Source: Iamia sp. SCSIO 61187 (lineage in GTDB: Bacteria; Actinomycetota; Acidimicrobiia; Acidimicrobiales; Iamiaceae). Taken from it: 64,000 nucleotides of DNA. A program made the translations under genes and the position numbers. This document shows positions 9,301 to 16,816 of the stretch, one piece after another; the first letter of the stretch is position 1; each line of letters begins with the position of its first letter. The notes under the pieces were generated by a model. It was not told the origin of the DNA. It ran no database searches and worked only from the letters and a program-made list of their open reading frames with translations. Location of the stretch: assembly GCF_019443745.1 (NCBI RefSeq), contig NZ_CP050948.1:1116001-1180000 (forward strand). Direction: 5' to 3'.

Positions 9301-9876
9301 CTCGAGGTCGCCCACGATCACGGCGTGGCGACCGGCCTGGAGCTGGAGGTCGAAGCGGGCCTCGGTGGCGGCCAGGCGCAGCTCCTCGAGCCGCACCGCC
9401 GGCCCCCGGGCCCACGGCTCGTCGGCCAGGTCGCCCAGGGCCGGGCCCCGCCACAGGCCCAGGGCGGCGTCGAGGGCGGCGAGGCGGGAGGCCGGCGGCC
9501 CCGACGCCGAGCCCTCGGCCACGAGGCGCTCGAAGCGGACGGCGGTGAGCTCGGCCCCGGCCGGGTCGATGCGGTAGCCGTCGCCCACCCGCTCCACCAC
9601 CACCGAGGCGTCGTGGTCGAGGGTCCGGCGCAGGTTGGACACGTAGCTCTGCAGGGTGTTGGTTGCGCTGCGGGGCGGTTCGCCGTCCCACAGGTCGTCG
9701 ATCACCCGCTCGGCGCCGACCACCTCGCCGCCGGCGATCGCCAGCCGGGCCAGCACGCTGCGCTGGCGCCGGCCGCCGACGGCGTGCTCGCCGTCGTCCG
9801 ACCAGGCGCGCAGCGGCCCCAGGACCGAGATCTCCAGGTTCGGGGTGCGGTCGGACGCGATGGTGTGGCCTCGCAC
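6322..9876 (-). CDS. SARP/BTAD-domain transcriptional regulator with AAA ATPase and TPR region
   Basis: A large regulator of 1184 aa. Residues about 13-95 form an OmpR-like winged helix (LEISVLGPLRAWSDDG, RRQRSVLARLA, LQSYVSNLRRTL). Residues about 100-245 are the bacterial transcriptional activation domain. Near residue 330 a Walker A (AEPGAGKTRLAQEMAL) and near 440 a Walker B (ILLVVDDAQWAD) mark the signalling ATPase. The remainder is alpha-helical, TPR-like repeats. The GTG at 9876 starts just before the winged helix; the open frame continues upstream through the neighbouring gene in shadow sequence. Such proteins switch on pathway genes in actinobacteria on binding an unknown ligand; the target is not obvious from the neighbours. 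Confidence 0.88.
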   Translation of the reverse strand: MRGHTIASDRTPNLEISVLGPLRAWSDDGEHAVGGRRQRSVLARLAIAGGEVVGAERVIDDLWDGEPPRSATNTLQSYVSNLRRTLDHDASVVVERVGDGYRIDPAGAELTAVRFERLVAEGSASGPPASRLAALDAALGLWRGPALGDLADEPWARGPAVRLEELRLAATEARFDLQLQAGRHAVIVGDLEAEATAHPLRERLTAQLVLALYRSGRQAEALRAYDRARAHLADELGLDPSPDLARLAGQVLDQAPELDHVPVADGPTPVSVRPGGGDAPVSVPEGLLPLPPAVEGRRALSRFVGRHEELARLGGAWSAAVEGSRHLALVAAEPGAGKTRLAQEMALRVHAEGGQVLWGRCTPESLAPYQPVVEALRTATEAMGREATQAMVAARPALGRLLPEASPEAADEARRSDLLALYDALSELGTEVSAGAAILLVVDDAQWADTATLSLLDHLLADGRGGRLLVLATVRRPAGRATPELDAFVAGQRRADRLTEVVLPGLAPSEVGELLGGRGVTVDPATAAALRDRTGGNPFFLEALADHGGDLTGSDARALPTSVRDVLDGRLADLEPEAAAVLTAAAIIGQRIDLALLGTVTRTDPDALLDVVDAAVAGGLLAEDEDLGWVTFPHALVRQALVARTTRNREAHLHRRVADVLEAAGTAPAGAVAEHLLAAGRLVPLARRARAALDAAEEAVAVLADNEADRWVGRALAALDVEPAAETRLRAEALTLAARVARHLARRERGEEAIREAVAVARRAGDPVLLARAAQEQALMEGGVGLAYGAVDEDLIALLEEALAALPPGHEQDRAALLGWLSIARDGTDPERQADMAAEALARAEAQPGQDHLRALALLARRIAVAGPDGLDERLRLGPQMDEAARGWREMEVMSLVLDVTGLVEADRVPEARAALERLRALVADHDRPGYRAYLLFLDATFALLRGDLDAGEALSNEALGVGADAHGTNAVLMWSAQQVNLARERGTLADLAPIAVERVAEFPRIQAWRAALSAARAAQGDHAGAAEAYGPLFTAGAWASRGDTSLWYVTTYLVAESAAGGADAVACAALAEALGPLEGRMAITGMGSGALGPLDRVRGLVREVVGDVDGAVSALTSAVDRATAAGFTPWEGRARADRARLLRRRDGPGDAEQAAADLGRARRVRADLGIRLALDPTQEPDDG

Positions 9877-9965
9877 GGTGTCGGCACGAGCGGCTCGGGA
9901 GGCTACTGGCGGTCGCGCCGGAGATCGGGCACCGGGCGGGGGAGGACCGGCGCCGTCGCAGGGGC

Positions 9966-10736
9966 TCAGACCCCTCCCGGCCGGTCGGGGGCGGGCTCGG
10001 GCAGCCCGGCCAGGTCGATGAGCATGTCGAGGGCCCGGCCCACGTCGCCCCGCCGGATCAGCGGACCCCGGGCCGAGGCGATGGTCCGGGGGCCGTGGAC
10101 GGCGACGCGGCTGACGGCCGCCCGCCACCGCGCCGGGTCGACGTCGGCGATCCACGGGCTCAGGCGGAGGTGGTACCGGGCCAGGCCGTCCTCCCACACG
10201 TCGCGGTCGAGCACCGACACCTCCTCGACGTCGTGGGGGACGGGGGTGCCGAAGCACACCGACGACCAGAAGACCCCGGTGGCGGCGTCGAGCAGACCGA
10301 GCGTCGCCGGGGAGTCGTAGGCCGGCGGGCGCAGGACGCACAGCTCCCGCCCGCCGCCCGGGACGACGTCGCCCTCGGCCACCCACCGCACCCGGGTCCG
10401 GGCCACCCCCGGGGCCCGGGCGGCCAGCCGCTCGGCCATGGCCCACGAGGCGACCACCGTCGCGTCCGGGCAGCGGGCGAGGACGTCGGGCAGGGCGCCG
10501 CAGTGGGCGGGGTCGTCGTGGCTCAGGACCACCCAGCGGACCTCGCGGGGGTCGACGACGGCCTCCACCTGCGCCCACCAGGCGTCCCGGTCCCGACCGT
10601 CGCCGGTGTCGACGAGGACGGGGTCGGCCCCCGTCACCACCAGGGAGCTCAGGGGGAGGGCCGCCGCCTCGGCGTCGACCGAGGACCGGACGAGCCAGAC
10701 GTCGGGGGCGACCGGCAGCGTGCGGGGGTGGGTCAT
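9966..10736 (-). CDS. Metallo-beta-lactamase-fold protein of the flavodiiron (ODP) type with altered metal site
   Basis: A 256-aa protein that follows the pattern of the diiron beta-lactamase-like domain of flavodiiron proteins. The core metal motif expected as H-x-E-x-D-H reads SHDDPAHCG, so the Glu is Asp and the Asp is Ala. Later, PPAYDSPATLGLLDAATGVF matches the family, but the expected metal-binding Asp in the strand after it is absent (FWSSVCFG), and the C-terminal AHGP motif reads ASARGPLI. Three expected ligands thus appear lost, which suggests a non-catalytic or differently metallated protein. The ATG has GGAG 5 nt upstream. It is divergent from the sulfate importer with 211 bp between them. 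Function unknown. Confidence 0.75.
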   Translation of the reverse strand: MTHPRTLPVAPDVWLVRSSVDAEAAALPLSSLVVTGADPVLVDTGDGRDRDAWWAQVEAVVDPREVRWVVLSHDDPAHCGALPDVLARCPDATVVASWAMAERLAARAPGVARTRVRWVAEGDVVPGGGRELCVLRPPAYDSPATLGLLDAATGVFWSSVCFGTPVPHDVEEVSVLDRDVWEDGLARYHLRLSPWIADVDPARWRAAVSRVAVHGPRTIASARGPLIRRGDVGRALDMLIDLAGLPEPAPDRPGGV

Positions 10737-10851
10737 GCGGGCTCCGATGGGTGCGACGCCCGGGCTCTCCGGGGTGTTGTCACCATCCTCCGGAGCGGTT
10801 GGACGGCGGGTGGAGGGCGCTTGAGGGGCGCCGGACCGCATCCCCACCAAG

Positions 10852-10880
10852 TTGACCGGGATCATCTGCATGCCTAATGT
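10852..10880 (+). promoter_or_regulatory. Sigma-70-type promoter of the sulfate importer operon
   Basis: TTGACC at 10852-10857 and TAATGT at 10875-10880 are separated by exactly 17 bp. Transcription would begin near 10887, leaving a 5' leader of about 60 nt before the sbp start at 10948. The promoter lies in a local dip in GC. No known cysteine/sulfur-regulator site was recognised. Confidence 0.75.
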
Positions 10881-10947
10881 GACCCGAACCGACCGGAAAG
10901 GCCTGGTTGGTTGGAGGCGCCCCCGGGCGCAGGAGGAACCGGTCCCG

Positions 10948-12000
10948 ATGACCACCCGCACGAGGAGCCGACGCCGTGCCGCGCTGGCGATCGCCATCGC
11001 CGGCCTGATGGTCGTCACGGCCTGCGGGGGCGACGACGACGACGCCTCCGGGGGCGGGGGCGGGGGCGGCGGTCAGACCCTCAACATCGTCGGCTTCGCC
11101 GTCCCCGAGGAGGCCAACCTCGCCATCTTCGAGAAGTTCACCGAGACGCCCGAGGGCGAGGGGGCCCGGGTCGAGGGCTCCTACGGTGCGTCGGGCGACC
11201 AGAGCCGGGCCGTCGAGGGCGGTCTGGAGGCGGACTACGTCCACTTCTCGATCGAGCCCGACGTGACCCGCCTGGTCGACGCCGGGCTCGTGGCCGAGGA
11301 CTGGAAGGACAACGAGACCGACGGGATCGTCTCCGACTCGGTCGTGGTCTTCGTCGTCCCCGAGGGCAACCCCGACGGCATCGAGGACTGGGACGACCTC
11401 CTGCAGGACGGCGTCGAGATCATCACCCCGAACCCCGGGTCGTCGGGGGCGGCGAAGTGGAACATCCTCGCCGCCTACGGCCAGGTGATCGCCGACGGCG
11501 GCACCGAGGCCGAGGCCGAGGAGTACCTCACCGGCTTCTTCGAGAACGTCGCCGCCCTGCCCGGGAGCGGGCGGGACGCCACCACCGCCTTCAAGGACGG
11601 CACCGGCAACGTCCTCATCTCCTACGAGAACGAGGCCATCCTCGCCCGCCAGAGCGGCGAGGCCTTCGACTACATCGTCCCCGACACGACCCTGCTCATC
11701 GAGAACCCGGGTGCCGTCCTGGAGGAGGCCGACGAGATCGCCCAGCCGTGGCTCGACTTCGTGCTCAGCGAGGAGGGCCAGCTCGAGTTCGTGGAGAAGG
11801 GCTTCCGCCCGGTGATCGACGGGCTCGAGATCCCCGAGGTCGAGGGGGCCAACGACCCGTCGAACCCGTTCCCCGAGCCCGAGACGCTGATCACCGTCGG
11901 CGAGGCCTTCGGTGGGTGGTCCGAGGCCACCGCCCGGTTCTTCGACGAGGAGGAGGGCATCGTCCCCCGCATCCAGCAGGAGACGGGGAGGACCGAGTGA
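10948..12000 (+). CDS. sbp: Sulfate ABC transporter substrate-binding lipoprotein
   Basis: A 350-aa extracytoplasmic sulfate/thiosulfate-binding protein. Residues 1-25 are a lipoprotein signal with twin basic start and lipobox VVTAC (Cys26), followed by a D/G-rich tether. The mature domain shows family markers: SYGASGDQSRAVEGGLEADY, DGIVSDSVVVFVVPEGNP, ITPNPGSSGAAKWNILAAYGQ and VLISYENEAI, which build the anion-binding cleft. An AGGAGGAA Shine-Dalgarno lies 9 nt before the ATG at 10948. It is the first gene of sbp-cysT-cysW-cysA. Either the Sbp or CysP name would fit. Confidence 0.93.
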   Translation: MTTRTRSRRRAALAIAIAGLMVVTACGGDDDDASGGGGGGGGQTLNIVGFAVPEEANLAIFEKFTETPEGEGARVEGSYGASGDQSRAVEGGLEADYVHFSIEPDVTRLVDAGLVAEDWKDNETDGIVSDSVVVFVVPEGNPDGIEDWDDLLQDGVEIITPNPGSSGAAKWNILAAYGQVIADGGTEAEAEEYLTGFFENVAALPGSGRDATTAFKDGTGNVLISYENEAILARQSGEAFDYIVPDTTLLIENPGAVLEEADEIAQPWLDFVLSEEGQLEFVEKGFRPVIDGLEIPEVEGANDPSNPFPEPETLITVGEAFGGWSEATARFFDEEEGIVPRIQQETGRTE

Positions 12001-12001
12001 G

Positions 12002-12027
12002 CCCGCCGGTCCCGTCGCCCCGGCGGG
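12002..12027 (+). promoter_or_regulatory. Intercistronic hairpin between sbp and cysT
   Basis: CCCGCCGG, a 10-nt loop, then CCGGCGGG: a perfect 8-bp stem that starts 2 nt after the sbp stop and ends 6 nt before the cysT GTG. It could protect the abundant sbp mRNA 3' end or partly stop transcription so that less permease is made (inference). Confidence 0.5.
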
Positions 12028-12033
12028 TCTGAC

Positions 12034-12882
12034 GTGGCCACGACGGTCGCGGGCCTGGGCGGCCGATCGGCGCGCACGCGCCGGTCGGCCGCATCCGGCG
12101 GCATCGGCCTCGCCTCGGGCGTCGGCCTCGGCACCGCCCTGCTCTGGTTGAGCCTCCTGGTGCTCCTCCCGCTCTCGGCGGTGGTGGCCCGGGCCACCAC
12201 CGGCGGGTGGGACGGGTTCCGGGAGACGTTGTCGAACCCGAACACGGCCGCCGCCCTGCGGCTGACGATCGGCATGGCTGCGCTGGTCACCGTCGTGAGC
12301 TCGGTCATGGGCACGCTCATCGCATGGGTCCTGGTGCGCGACCACTTCTGGGGCAAGCGGGTGCTCGAGGTGCTGATCGACCTGCCCTTCGCCCTGCCGA
12401 CGATCGTCGCCGGGCTGGTGCTGCTCCAGCTCTACGGGCCCAAGGGGCCGACGCCGGTGGACGTCACGGGCACGCGGGCCTCGGTCTTCCTGGCCTTCCT
12501 GTTCGTGACGCTGCCGTTCGTCGTGCGCACCGTGCAGCCGGTGCTGCTGGAGATCGACCGCGAGGTCGAGGAGGCGGCCGCCTCGCTCGGGGCCAGCCGC
12601 GCCACCACCTTCCGGCGGGTGATCCTGCCCAGCCTGACCCCGGCGATCGCCTCGGGAGCCGCGCTCTCGTTCGCCCGGGCGATCAGCGAGTACGGCTCGC
12701 TGGTGCTCCTGTCGGGGAACCTGCCGCTGCGGACCGAGGTCACCTCCGTCCGGATCCTCACCTACATCGAGGGGGGCCGGAACGCCGACGCCGCCGTGGT
12801 CGCCACCGTCCTGCTGGCCGTGGCCCTCGTCGTCATCGTGCTGCTCGACGTGATCCAGAGGCGGGTGAGCCGCCGTGGCTGA
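12034..12882 (+). CDS. cysT: Sulfate ABC transporter permease CysT (CysU)
   Basis: A 282-aa inner-membrane permease with about six membrane segments, beginning with a hydrophobic stretch near residue 35. The cytoplasmic EAA loop that contacts the ATPase is EEAAASLGASRATTFRRVIL, followed by the CysT/CysW-typical ISEYGSLVLLSGNLP. The GTG start has no Shine-Dalgarno; a hairpin fills the 33-bp gap after sbp. The 3' end overlaps cysW by 8 bp, indicating coupled translation. Together with CysW it forms the pore of the sulfate importer. Confidence 0.93.
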   Translation: MATTVAGLGGRSARTRRSAASGGIGLASGVGLGTALLWLSLLVLLPLSAVVARATTGGWDGFRETLSNPNTAAALRLTIGMAALVTVVSSVMGTLIAWVLVRDHFWGKRVLEVLIDLPFALPTIVAGLVLLQLYGPKGPTPVDVTGTRASVFLAFLFVTLPFVVRTVQPVLLEIDREVEEAAASLGASRATTFRRVILPSLTPAIASGAALSFARAISEYGSLVLLSGNLPLRTEVTSVRILTYIEGGRNADAAVVATVLLAVALVVIVLLDVIQRRVSRRG

Positions 12883-13717
12883 CGCCCCCCGCCCGAAGGT
12901 CCGCCGGCGCGGTCCGCTGACCTACATCTTCCGCGCCATCGTCATCGGCTACCTGTTCCTCCTGGTGGCGTGGCCCGTCTCGCTGGTCGCCAAGCAGACC
13001 TTCGCCGACGGCCTCGGCACCCTCTCGAGCGCCTTCGGCGACGAGGAGGTCACCGCCGCCCTCGGTCTGACCGTGCGGGTCGCGCTGGTGTCGGTCCTGA
13101 TCAACCTGGTGTTCGGCCTGGGGATCTCCATCCTGCTGGTCCGCCACCGGTTCCCGGGACGCCGGCTGCTCAGCGCCCTGGTCGACGTCCCGCTGTCGGT
13201 GTCGCCGGTCGTCGTCGGGCTGTCGCTCGTGCTCGTCTACGGCGGTCGCGACGGATGGTTCGGCCCGGCGCTCGAGGACGCCGGCTTCCAGATCATCTTC
13301 GCCACCCCGGGGATCATCATGGCCACCACGTTCGTGGCCCTCCCGCTGGTGATCCGCGAGGTCGTGCCCGTGCTGGAGGAGATCGGCATCGACCAGGAGC
13401 AGGCGGCCCGGAGCCTCGGGGCCAACGCCGTCCAGACGTTCCGCCGCATCACCCTCCCCGCCATCAGGTGGGCGGTCGTCTACGGCGTCGTCCTCAGCCT
13501 GGCCCGGTCGCTGGGGGAGTTCGGCGCCGTCAAGGTCGTCGCCGGCAACGTCGGCGGCAAGACCCGCACCGCGACCCTCGCGGTGGAGCACGAGTACCAG
13601 CAGTTCGGCGCCGAGAACCTGGCCTCGGCCTACGCCATCGCCTTCCTCCTGGCGGCGGTCGCCGTGGTCTGCATCGCCGTGGTGTCGTTCCTGCGACCCG
13701 AGTCCGAGGAGAGGTGA
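12875..13717 (+). CDS. cysW: Sulfate ABC transporter permease CysW
   Basis: A 280-aa permease with about six membrane segments (first near residues 16-33). The EAA loop is [20 protein letters not shown] and is followed by [22 protein letters not shown], the CysW signature; the C-terminal [19 protein letters not shown] is also typical. The GTG start overlaps cysT by 8 bp. The spacing to cysA is only 4 bp, so all four genes of the importer form one transcript. Confidence 0.93.
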   Translation: MADAPRPKVRRRGPLTYIFRAIVIGYLFLLVAWPVSLVAKQTFADGLGTLSSAFGDEEVTAALGLTVRVALVSVLINLVFGLGISILLVRHRFPGRRLLSALVDVPLSVSPVVVGLSLVLVYGGRDGWFGPALEDAGFQIIFATPGIIMATTFVALPLVIREVVPVLEEIGIDQEQAARSLGANAVQTFRRITLPAIRWAVVYGVVLSLARSLGEFGAVKVVAGNVGGKTRTATLAVEHEYQQFGAENLASAYAIAFLLAAVAVVCIAVVSFLRPESEER

Positions 13718-13721
13718 GGCC

Positions 13722-14732
13722 ATGAGCATCGAGGTCCGTGGCGTCGAGAAGCGGTTCGGGGACTTCGTCGCCCTCTCCGGCATCGACGTCAGCATCCCCA
13801 CCGGGCAGCTGACCGCCCTGCTGGGCCCCAGCGGCGGGGGCAAGTCCACCCTGCTGCGGATCATCGCCGGGCTGGAGGACGCCGACGCCGGCACCATCGA
13901 GATCGAGGGGGTCGAGTCGACCCACCTGCCCCCGCAGAAGCGCAACGTCGGCTTCGTGTTCCAGCACTACGCCGCCTTCAAGCACCTCACCGTGGCCCGC
14001 AACGTGGCCTTCGGGCTCGAGATCCGCAAGCGGCCCAAGGCCGAGGTCAGGGCCAAGGTCCAGGAGCTGCTCGAGCTTGTGCACCTGGAGCAGTTCGCCG
14101 ATCGCCTGCCCGGGCAGCTCTCCGGCGGCCAGCGACAGCGCATGGCCCTGGCCCGGGCCCTGGCCGTCGAGCCGACCGTGCTGCTCCTCGACGAGCCCTT
14201 CGGCGCCCTGGACGCCAAGGTCCGCAAGGAGCTGCGCGAGTGGCTGCGACGCCTGCACGACGAGGTCCACGTCACGACCGTCTTCGTCACCCACGACCAG
14301 GAGGAGGCGCTGGAGGTCGCCGACGAGATCGTCGTCATCAACGACGGGCGCATCGAGCAGATCGGCCCGCCCGACGCCCTCTACGACGCACCGGCCAACG
14401 ACTTCGTCATGCGGTTCCTGGGCCCCGTCACCCAGCTCGGCGACCACCTCGTCCGGCCCCACGACCTGGCCCTCTCGGCGTCGGGCCCCGGCGGGTCGGC
14501 GCCGGGCGCCGTCGTCCCCGGCACCGTCCAGCGCATCACCCGGGTCGGGTTCGAGGTGCGCATCGACGTCGCCACCGACGACCAGGTCGTCCTCGTCACC
14601 ATGACCCGCACCGAGCTGGCCGGCCTGGGCCTGGCCGTGGGCGACCGCGCCTGGGTCCGCATCGTCGACGGTGCCCCCACCGTCCGCGCCGTCGGCCGCC
14701 CGCCGGACGAGCCCGTCCTCGCCGCCCTCTGA
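13722..14732 (+). CDS. cysA: Sulfate ABC transporter ATP-binding protein
   Basis: A 336-aa ATPase that energises sulfate/thiosulfate uptake. Walker A is [12 protein letters not shown], the Q-loop is VFQHYAAF, the ABC signature is [15 protein letters not shown], Walker B is [12 protein letters not shown] and the H-loop is [11 protein letters not shown]. Residues 240-336 form a TOBE-like C-terminal regulatory domain ([20 protein letters not shown]-like). A GAGGTGAGG Shine-Dalgarno precedes the ATG. It is the last gene of the operon and is followed by three consecutive hairpins. Confidence 0.94.
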   Translation: MSIEVRGVEKRFGDFVALSGIDVSIPTGQLTALLGPSGGGKSTLLRIIAGLEDADAGTIEIEGVESTHLPPQKRNVGFVFQHYAAFKHLTVARNVAFGLEIRKRPKAEVRAKVQELLELVHLEQFADRLPGQLSGGQRQRMALARALAVEPTVLLLDEPFGALDAKVRKELREWLRRLHDEVHVTTVFVTHDQEEALEVADEIVVINDGRIEQIGPPDALYDAPANDFVMRFLGPVTQLGDHLVRPHDLALSASGPGGSAPGAVVPGTVQRITRVGFEVRIDVATDDQVVLVTMTRTELAGLGLAVGDRAWVRIVDGAPTVRAVGRPPDEPVLAAL

Positions 14733-14763
14733 CCGCCGACCGGTGCCAGGCACCGGTCGGCGG
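14733..14763. terminator. Perfect 15-bp-stem hairpin after cysA
   Basis: CCGCCGACCGGTGCC, one A, then its exact reverse complement, starting directly after the cysA stop. It has the GTGCC(A/T)GGCAC core of the window-wide hairpin family but arms unlike the following two copies. Confidence 0.75.
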
Positions 14764-14778
14764 TCCCGCGGCGATGAC

Positions 14779-14839
14779 CACGGAAGGTGCCTGGCACCAT
14801 CCGTGCGATGGCCACGGAAGGTGCCTGGCACCATCCGTG
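14779..14839. repeat. Tandem pair of GTGCCTGGCAC hairpins (34-bp period)
   Basis: Copies at 14779-14805 and 14813-14839 are identical: CACGGAAGGTGCC, T, GGCACCATCCGTG, each with one A-A mismatch in a 13-bp stem. With the hairpin at 14733 they make a triple array in the convergent gap between cysA and the metallopeptidase gene. Confidence 0.8.
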
Positions 14840-14850
14840 CGAGGCTCCGG

Positions 14851-15864
14851 TCAGGTCGCGCCGCGGACGAGGTCGTGGACGTAGGCCAGCTTCTCGATGA
14901 CCGGGGGCGTGAGGGCGAACGGGTAGAGGTCGGCGTGGCCCATCGACCGGTTCACGGCGTTGAGGGCCGTCGCCAGGGCGGTCCAGTCCCGGGCGACGGA
15001 CCAGAAGCTCTCGTCGTCGACGTCACCCGACGGCGCGACCGCCCCGACGGCGGTGCCCTCGTCGGGTCCGGCGAGCGACATCCCGAAGGCGCCGGCGGTG
15101 TCGAGCGTGTCGCGGATGTGGAGGTAGTGGGCGAAGGTCTCGGCCCAGTCCTCCCACGGGTGCATGGTGGCGTAGGCACTGACCCAGCGCTCCTGCCAGC
15201 CGACCGGGGCGCCGACGGCGTAGTGGCGGTCGAGGGCGTCCTGGTAGCTCGCCCGCTCGTCGCCGAACAGGGCCCGGAACCCCTCGTGGCGCCCGGCCCG
15301 GGCGATGAGGACCCCCCAGAAGTAGTGCCCGACCTCGTGGCGGAGGTGGCCGAGGACGGTGCGGTACGGCTCGTCGAGCTGGGCGCGGAGCATCTCCCGG
15401 TGGGCGTCGTCGCTCTCGGCCAGGTCGATGGTGATCACCCCGTCGGCGTGGCCGATCGTCACCGGCTCGAACCGGGTCGACAGGAGGTCGAAGGCGAGCC
15501 CCGCCTCCGGATCGGCGGCCCGGTCGACGATCGGGAGGCCGATCCGGCGGAGCTGGACGACGAGCCGCCGCTTCGCCTGCTCGATCACCACGAGGTGGGC
15601 GTGGTCGCGCGGGTCGTCGTCGCCGGGGACCGTGCGGGTGAGCCGGCACGACTCGCACCGGGGACCGTCGTCGGGCCGGATCACCCACGTGCAGCCGAGC
15701 GACGGGTGCTCGGCGCACCGCACCCAGCCGTCACCGTCGGGGCCGTCGAGGACGAGGACGTCGTCGAGCGGAAGGGCGAAGCCGAGCGGCGCCGCGCACC
15801 GCGGGCACACCCCGTCGCCGATGTCCAGCAGTCCCCCGCACCGGGAGCACTCGTAGGGCCTCAC
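14851..15864 (-). CDS. Zinc-ribbon plus putative zinc metallopeptidase
   Basis: A 337-aa protein. The N-terminus has a zinc ribbon (CSRCGGLLDIGDGVCPRC, residues 5-23) and two more Cys pairs around residues 50-75. The body contains HEVGHYFW near residue 175, an HExxH zinc-protease motif, then a downstream Glu-rich helix (WEDWAETFAHYLH) that would supply the third ligand. This matches the putative zinc-binding metallopeptidase family (Peptidase_Mx type). The start is GTG with only a weak GAGAAG upstream. It is the last gene of the operon with the ATP-grasp/alpha-E and transglutaminase genes, in which such peptidases recur; a role in processing the ligated peptide product is inference. Confidence 0.85.
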   Translation of the reverse strand: MRPYECSRCGGLLDIGDGVCPRCAAPLGFALPLDDVLVLDGPDGDGWVRCAEHPSLGCTWVIRPDDGPRCESCRLTRTVPGDDDPRDHAHLVVIEQAKRRLVVQLRRIGLPIVDRAADPEAGLAFDLLSTRFEPVTIGHADGVITIDLAESDDAHREMLRAQLDEPYRTVLGHLRHEVGHYFWGVLIARAGRHEGFRALFGDERASYQDALDRHYAVGAPVGWQERWVSAYATMHPWEDWAETFAHYLHIRDTLDTAGAFGMSLAGPDEGTAVGAVAPSGDVDDESFWSVARDWTALATALNAVNRSMGHADLYPFALTPPVIEKLAYVHDLVRGAT

Positions 15865-15894
15865 CTTCTCGTCACCCGCTCGCCCCCGCGCCGC

Positions 15895-16773
15895 TCACAG
15901 GCGCACCACGTCGACGGCGACCTCCATGGAGTGGGTCCGGCCCTCGGTGAAGATGATGCCCTCGACAGGCGGGACGTCGCCGTAGTCGCGGCCCCACGCC
16001 GTGGTGATGTGGCGGTCGCCGGCGAGGACGTCGTTGGTCGGGTCGATGCCGACCCACCCGTCGCCGGGCAGGTGCACGGCCAGCCAGGCGTGGGTGGCGT
16101 CGGCGCCCTCGAGGCGGGGACGACCCGGGGGCGGGTCGGTCTCCAGGTACCCGCTCACGTACCGGGCGGCCAGGCCCTGGGCCCGCACGCAGGCGATGGC
16201 CAGGTGGGCGAAGTCCTGGCACACGCCCCCGCGGGCGGCGAGGGCCTCGTCGACGGTCGTGCCCACGTCGGTGGCGCTGGGGTCGTAGGCGAAGTCGGTG
16301 TGGATCCGGTGCGCCAGGTCCACGACGGCGTCGAGCAGCGGACGGCCGGGCCGGAACGACGGCGCCGCGTAGTCCCGCACTGCGGGGCTGAGGCCGACCC
16401 GGGGCGAGGCCAGCGCCATCTCCCGCGCCTCGAGGCCGACGGGGTCGGTGGAGCGGCGGATCTCGTCGCGGGCCACCTCCCACGGCATGTCGGCCGTCAG
16501 CGTCGGCGCCGGCGGGCCGGTGACCTCGACGGTGCTCGTCGCCTCGACCGTGAGCCGCAGGTGCGGGGCGAGGATCGAGAAGGCGATGCACCGGTTGCCG
16601 TGGAAGTCGGTGCGGGTGCGCCGGTCGTCGGGCACGGGCCAGAACGACACCGTGGCGTCCTGCGGCTCCTGGCCGGGGGCGGCGCGGGGGAGGAGGTGGG
16701 TCTGGCCGTAGCTGGCGGTGACCTCCTCCTGGTAGCGGTACTCGGTCCGGTGGGTGACCCGGTAGACGCTCAT
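15895..16773 (-). CDS. Transglutaminase-like family protein
   Basis: A 292-aa protein. Residues 1-90 form the beta-sandwich N-domain typical of this group (YRVTHRTEYRYQEEV, SYGQTHLLPR). The papain-like catalytic core contains Cys in GGVCQDFAHL, His in ATHAWLAVHLPG and Asp in VGIDPTNDV. Members act as peptidases or amidases as well as true transglutaminases. The C-terminal GRDYGDVPPVEGIIFTEG is a known family tail. The ATG used is the last of six ATGs in an 8-bp tandem repeat (16769-16816); GAGG inside the repeat serves as ribosome-binding site. No signal peptide is seen. It is the second gene of the ATP-grasp operon. Confidence 0.9.
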   Translation of the reverse strand: MSVYRVTHRTEYRYQEEVTASYGQTHLLPRAAPGQEPQDATVSFWPVPDDRRTRTDFHGNRCIAFSILAPHLRLTVEATSTVEVTGPPAPTLTADMPWEVARDEIRRSTDPVGLEAREMALASPRVGLSPAVRDYAAPSFRPGRPLLDAVVDLAHRIHTDFAYDPSATDVGTTVDEALAARGGVCQDFAHLAIACVRAQGLAARYVSGYLETDPPPGRPRLEGADATHAWLAVHLPGDGWVGIDPTNDVLAGDRHITTAWGRDYGDVPPVEGIIFTEGRTHSMEVAVDVVRL

Positions 16774-16816
16774 CGCCTCATCGCCTCATCGCCTCATCGC
16801 CTCATCGCCTCATCGC
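16769..16816. repeat. Six perfect copies of an 8-bp repeat at a gene junction
   Basis: CTCATCGC is repeated six times without error (48 bp). Read on the minus strand it is GCGATGAG, so every copy brings an ATG and a GAGG Shine-Dalgarno-like sequence. The first copy on that strand contains the stop codon of the ATP-grasp gene and the last contains the start codon of the transglutaminase gene. Each upstream ATG reaches TGA after three codons. Confidence 0.95.

Noticed and set aside
5807-10320. Very long frames in both directions across the SARP regulator
   Set aside because: Low-complexity shadow translations. Only the minus-strand frame with winged-helix, Walker and TPR motifs is coding.
16769-16816. 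CRISPR-like or tandem repeat array
   Set aside because: Units are 8 bp without spacers; it is a microsatellite at a gene junction.
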